Shown in pieces: positions 18,681 through 21,930 of a DNA stretch of 21,930 nt. The position numbers were made by a program, and so were the translations under genes. The stretch's first letter is position 1, and each line of letters starts with the position of its first letter. The notes beneath the pieces were generated by a model, which was not told the DNA's origin, did no database searches, and worked only from the letters and a program-made list of their open reading frames with translations. Source of the DNA: Monoraphidium neglectum (Eukaryota; Chlorophyta; Chlorophyceae; Sphaeropleales; Selenastraceae); the NCBI RefSeq assembly GCF_000611645.1, contig NW_014013341.1, positions 10,911-32,840 on the forward strand. Direction: 5' to 3'.

Positions 18681-21600
18681 ATGGTCGCAGCGGCAAAGCA
18701 GACTGCCGCGCCAGCCGCCCCTGCTGGCCCTGCGCCGGTCCCGCTGCCGCCCGGCGAGCAGGACCGCCGCAGCTGCGCCAAGGTGATGCTCCACGTCAGC
18801 AAGCAGCTGCGGTCCATCAAGCAGCGCACGCTGCTGCGCCTGGAGCAGAGCGGCCGCCTCGACCGCGCCGCCGCGGGCAGCTACGAGGCCTGGGTGCGCG
18901 CGCGCGGCGCGGCGGCGCGGGGCGGGTACCTGCGGCCGACCGACGCGGCAGCGGAGGAAGCTGCGCGGGAGCTGGAGAAGCTGGTGGTATCCGCGCTGCT
19001 GGAGCCGACTGTGACGCTGCCCATCCTGGCGGTCAGCCTGCAGAACAAGGTTCGCAGCTCCAATGCCAATTTGAAACCGCCTGCAGTCAGGTTGCAAGCG
19101 CGGGCAACACGTCTTTAAGGAGGAAGAGCTTGGCGACAGGAGGAGGGGGGACGCAGCTGGGGCAAATCATATGGGCAAGACGGATCGGAGGCAGGCAGAC
19201 CAGGATGATTGGCAAGTCGCGGTGAGGGATGACTCGGCACCTGCACTGTCGGCCCTGCGTTTTTTATTCCCCTTCTCCTGTCTACCCGCCTGGTCAACCC
19301 TCGGTGCCCCTTGCAGCTGCTGACCGGCAAGAATTCTGACCGCTTCAGGTTCTTGCTGAGCACGCTCAAGCTTCAGGTGCGTGGGGCGGTTGGCGGCGGT
19401 TGGACGCTGGTTGATACTAATTGGCAGCTGTGCTCGGCACAGCTGACGGGAAAAGGGTCGCTTAACAGTGTCGGCAGGTGATATCTGGGCGGTGGTGCAC
19501 ACACTAGTATGGCTGGAAGCGGGGCTACCGGGGGCATGTTGCATGCTACTTTTGAGGGCTGCGTCATGCGCTTCCTGGTGCTCGCGGTGGCTGGTAGTGC
19601 TGCAGACAGCCAGGGCGGGGCGCAAGTGCTGGCAGATCGGACTTGAGGGTGGGGGAAAGCACCGCGCAGCCATCGCTGTAGCGCCAGGGACGTCTACTCT
19701 GCACCGTTTGGGCTGTCACAGCGCGAGCCTTCCCCGGTTCGTCACTGCCTTGGTGCACTCCCAAGCACCCTTCATCTCAACCTTTCTATGCTGCACAACC
19801 AGCGCGTGGCTGCTCCTGCTACCCTCCTGACGATTTGCAACGTCACGCCGGCGCCCCAAATCTCCTTCCTTCACCCACTCGAACTGCCGATCTCCCAACC
19901 AAAGCCTCGTCCAAAACTTTTCCCTCCACATGTGCTCGTCGTCGCGCGCGCGCCCCTCCCTCTCTCAGGGCGTCGACCCCGTGGTGCTGCAGCTGGCGTT
20001 CGGCCCCGCGCAGTGCCTTGAGGTGATGGATGCGGACGTCAACGGGCGGTGGCACCTGTTCATCATTCGCGCAGACGGCGAGGCGGTGGCCAGGTGCGCC
20101 CGCGCGCCGCCACGCACGGACCCCTTCCTCGGCCCAAACCCCGGCTTGCGACGCGTCAGTGGGTCGGGCCGGGCTGCCGCGGCGGCTGTCATGCGGGCGC
20201 TGGCCTTGGCGCTGCATCCAGCGGGTGCGTCTTGCACTGCCGCACCTCTAACACCCGCGGCCCCTCGGTGTTCCAACCCCCTTCCCTTCGCAACCACCAC
20301 GATTCCCGCTTGGTCCACACCACCAAAGCGAGCTCCTTCCTCTTTGGATGCCAAATTTTGTCCCCCCTGCCTCCCGCCCACGCCGCGCACTGCCAGGCAC
20401 ACCGGCGTCGCGCCGCCCAAGGAGCTGCTTGCAGCCAACAGGGCGGTGTCCCCGTGGCGCCTGGGCGCCGCGGGCGTCAACCTCGCAAAGGCAGCGGCCC
20501 TGGGGGTGCGCGAGTGGCTGCCAAAAATGCCCGAGTGGCCAGAGGCGCTGGGGCGGCCGCTGGCGTGGGAGCCTGGGCCTGAGAAGCGGCGGCGGCTGGA
20601 GGCGGAGGGGGCGGCGAGGCAGCAGCAGCAGCAGCAGCGGGAGCAGGACGGGTGCGGGGGCTGGTCAAATTGCGCGCGGCGTCCTGCCTGCATCATCACC
20701 AGCAGCGCGGTTGCCCAACCCGTGTCGGGCTTCATGCTACGGTGCTGGTGGTAGTTCTGCTCTCCTGCCTCTGCCTTCTGAGACAGCTCATCTGCGCACC
20801 TTCCTTTTGCTTGGCCCGTCCACGCTGCGACGTTTGCCAAGCCCACCATGGGGCCACATCCCTGGCCCACAGGCATCAGGCAGACCCAGTCAACCGACGC
20901 CAACCGACCCCGCCCGCCGCCAGCCGTCACCGTCCGACCACCACCGACCCGGCCCGGCCCCCAATTGTCAACAACCAACCTCAACCAACCCCGACCGCCC
21001 CAAACGACCCCAACTGACACATACCGACCCCAACCACCCCAACCAACCCCAACCAACCCCTGCAGGGACCAGGCCGACATCGGCCACCTCGTGGTGGAGC
21101 TGCTGCAGACGCCCAGCGCGCGGGAGCAGATGAAGCGGCGGGAGTTCGAGTCCTCGGTGGGCCGCTTTTTTCACTGCTGTGTTTCGAGTTGGGGTTCAGG
21201 CCACATGCGGGAGGCGTGCGGGCGTTGCCTGGGGGAGACGCCGGATGGGAAGCCTACTTGCTGCAATGTGTTGAGCCCTACGGCTGTCTTGACAGGCTGG
21301 GTGGGTGGATGGGTGGGTGGGTGAGTGGGTAGGTGGGTGGCGATCACAATGCAGCCGCGTTTCGAGTCCCTTTGCGGTAGCTGCTGAATGTTGGGGTGCG
21401 TCCGCACGCTCGCGAGCGAAGCCGCACTCACCCGCCCGCGCCCTGTCTCGCAGGGCGGTGCGTCGGTGCGGGTGCCGTGCCCGCACCTGACAAAGGAGGC
21501 GTGCTGCGCCGTCAGGGGCACGGCTGCGCCCTGCGAGGACCGCCACTTCAAGTGAGCGGCAGGCCTCACACCTCGCCCTCCCTTGGGCGGGCTGTGAGAG

Positions 21601-21930
21601 GGGGTGGGGCGAGCTTCACGCGCTGGGCGGACAGGGGAATCACATCCTGTGTGTGTGTGTGGGGGGGAGGGGGCATGTTTTTTGAGGGATCCCCCCCCTA
21701 CGTGGGGGTTGGTATGGGGGGCTTCACAAGCCTAAGCGGGCACCGCCTGCTGGTGGGCGCCTTGCACTTTGAGGCTGCTGCCCTCGTGGCGTGGCCCGCC
21801 ACCTGGACGGCCAACTGCGCAGGAGCCGGCTGCCCAGCTTCCCGCCGTGCTCACCCCAGCACCCCCAGCCTGCACTATCGCGCCCCACCTCACAACCTCT
21901 CCTGATGCCGCGCCTTCCCTTGGGCGTCAT
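18681..21930 (+). CDS. METTL3: mRNA N6-adenosine methyltransferase, METTL3/MTA family, 5' part
   Basis: Catalytic-subunit family that writes m6A on nuclear mRNA with a METTL14/MTB partner, using S-adenosylmethionine. Six exons fit in phase: 18681-19049, 19317-19376, 19969-20093, 20397-20651, 21066-21156, 21454-21551; the last intron runs past the window. The 332 residues visible are the N-terminal half only. EKLVVSALLEPTVTLPILAVSLQNKL (about 99-124) matches the METTL3 segment around LTLPTDAVS. IGHLVVELLQTPSAREQ (about 273-289) matches the helix before the zinc finger (EILDLLNTTTAKEQ). CPHLTKEACC...PCEDRHF is the first CCCH finger: Cys 309, 317, 327 and His 331. Between them lie an LGAAGVNLAKAAALGVREW segment with a tryptophan-rich stretch and a basic, six-glutamine region. 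The second finger and the DPPW methyltransferase domain must lie beyond 21930. The start is the first ATG with a coding-like exon after it. Confidence 0.85.
20880..21060. repeat. degenerate CCAACC/GACCCC repeat in a methyltransferase intron
   Basis: The 3' half of the intron 20652-21065 is almost only C and A with scattered GACC, in units such as CCAACCCC and CGACCCC, becoming most regular at 21020-21060. It ends in the acceptor CCCCTGCAG. The minus strand is G-rich (GGGGTTGG) but does not match the TTTAGGG-type telomere unit. Confidence 0.8.
21299..21340. repeat. GGGT/GGTG repeat in a methyltransferase intron
   Basis: About ten degenerate GGGT or GGTG tetranucleotides lie in the intron between the exons ending at 21156 and starting at 21454. 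It contains more than four runs of three guanines separated by one to four bases, which meets the usual G-quadruplex pattern on the coding strand and therefore in the pre-mRNA. Confidence 0.88.
21552..21930 (+). other. last intron of the methyltransferase gene, open at the window edge
   Basis: It starts with a consensus donor (AA|GTGAGC) after the zinc-finger exon. I looked for the next METTL3 segment (the conserved HTD...LG.CS..C region) and did not find it before 21930, so the intron continues outside. It contains a short GT run near 21650 and poly-C and poly-G runs. Confidence 0.6.

Noticed and set aside
19965..21080. 371-residue minus-strand open frame
   Set aside because: It lies antisense to methyltransferase exons 3-5 and their introns, and its glycine/tryptophan-rich start is only the complement of the CCAACC repeat.
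20880..21340. possible internal telomere repeat
   Set aside because: The units (GGGGTTGG, GGGT) do not match TTTAGGG or TTTTAGGG telomere repeats of green algae and are irregular.

Overview
This is nuclear DNA of a GC-rich green alga, most like a trebouxiophyte or another chlorophyte. That placement is inferred from style, not from a marker gene: genes are cut into many short exons, introns start GTGAGY/GTGCGT and end in pyrimidine-rich CAG, coding third positions are mostly G or C, and CAG/GCT and GT microsatellites are abundant. No operons, phage genes, insertion sequences, CRISPR arrays or convincing RNA genes are visible. I built all gene models by hand from splice signals and phase matching, so exon ends are predictions.

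Layout. Positions 1-2676 hold one weak minus-strand open frame (234-608), a (GCT)20 tract, long non-genic DNA and a 16-bp GC-rich tandem repeat. Positions 2677-4315 carry a three-exon minus-strand gene for an orphan protein with one predicted membrane segment, a 30-glutamine run and a short conserved-looking C-terminus; part of that C-terminus is duplicated just past its stop. Positions 4785-5228 hold a decayed, inverted partial copy of the kinase gene found 11 kb away. Positions 6222-11141 encode, in 13 exons, an Fpg/Nei-family DNA glycosylase with two C-terminal SAP motifs. Positions 12123-17733 encode, in about ten exons, a large kinase-like protein with altered catalytic motifs (MVD-L-K and DFD) and an apparent reading-frame break in exon 3. 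Positions 18681 to the window end carry the first six exons of an N6-adenosine mRNA methyltransferase of the METTL3/MTA family, cut by the window edge before its catalytic domain.

The genes have no obvious common pathway: base-excision repair, a divergent kinase and RNA m6A writing are neighbours by position only. The most interesting points are the glycosylase, whose first exon appears to supply only Met-Val-Glu so that valine rather than proline would be the N-terminal nucleophile, and the kinase family, with one odd expressed-looking member and one inverted wreck in the same window.
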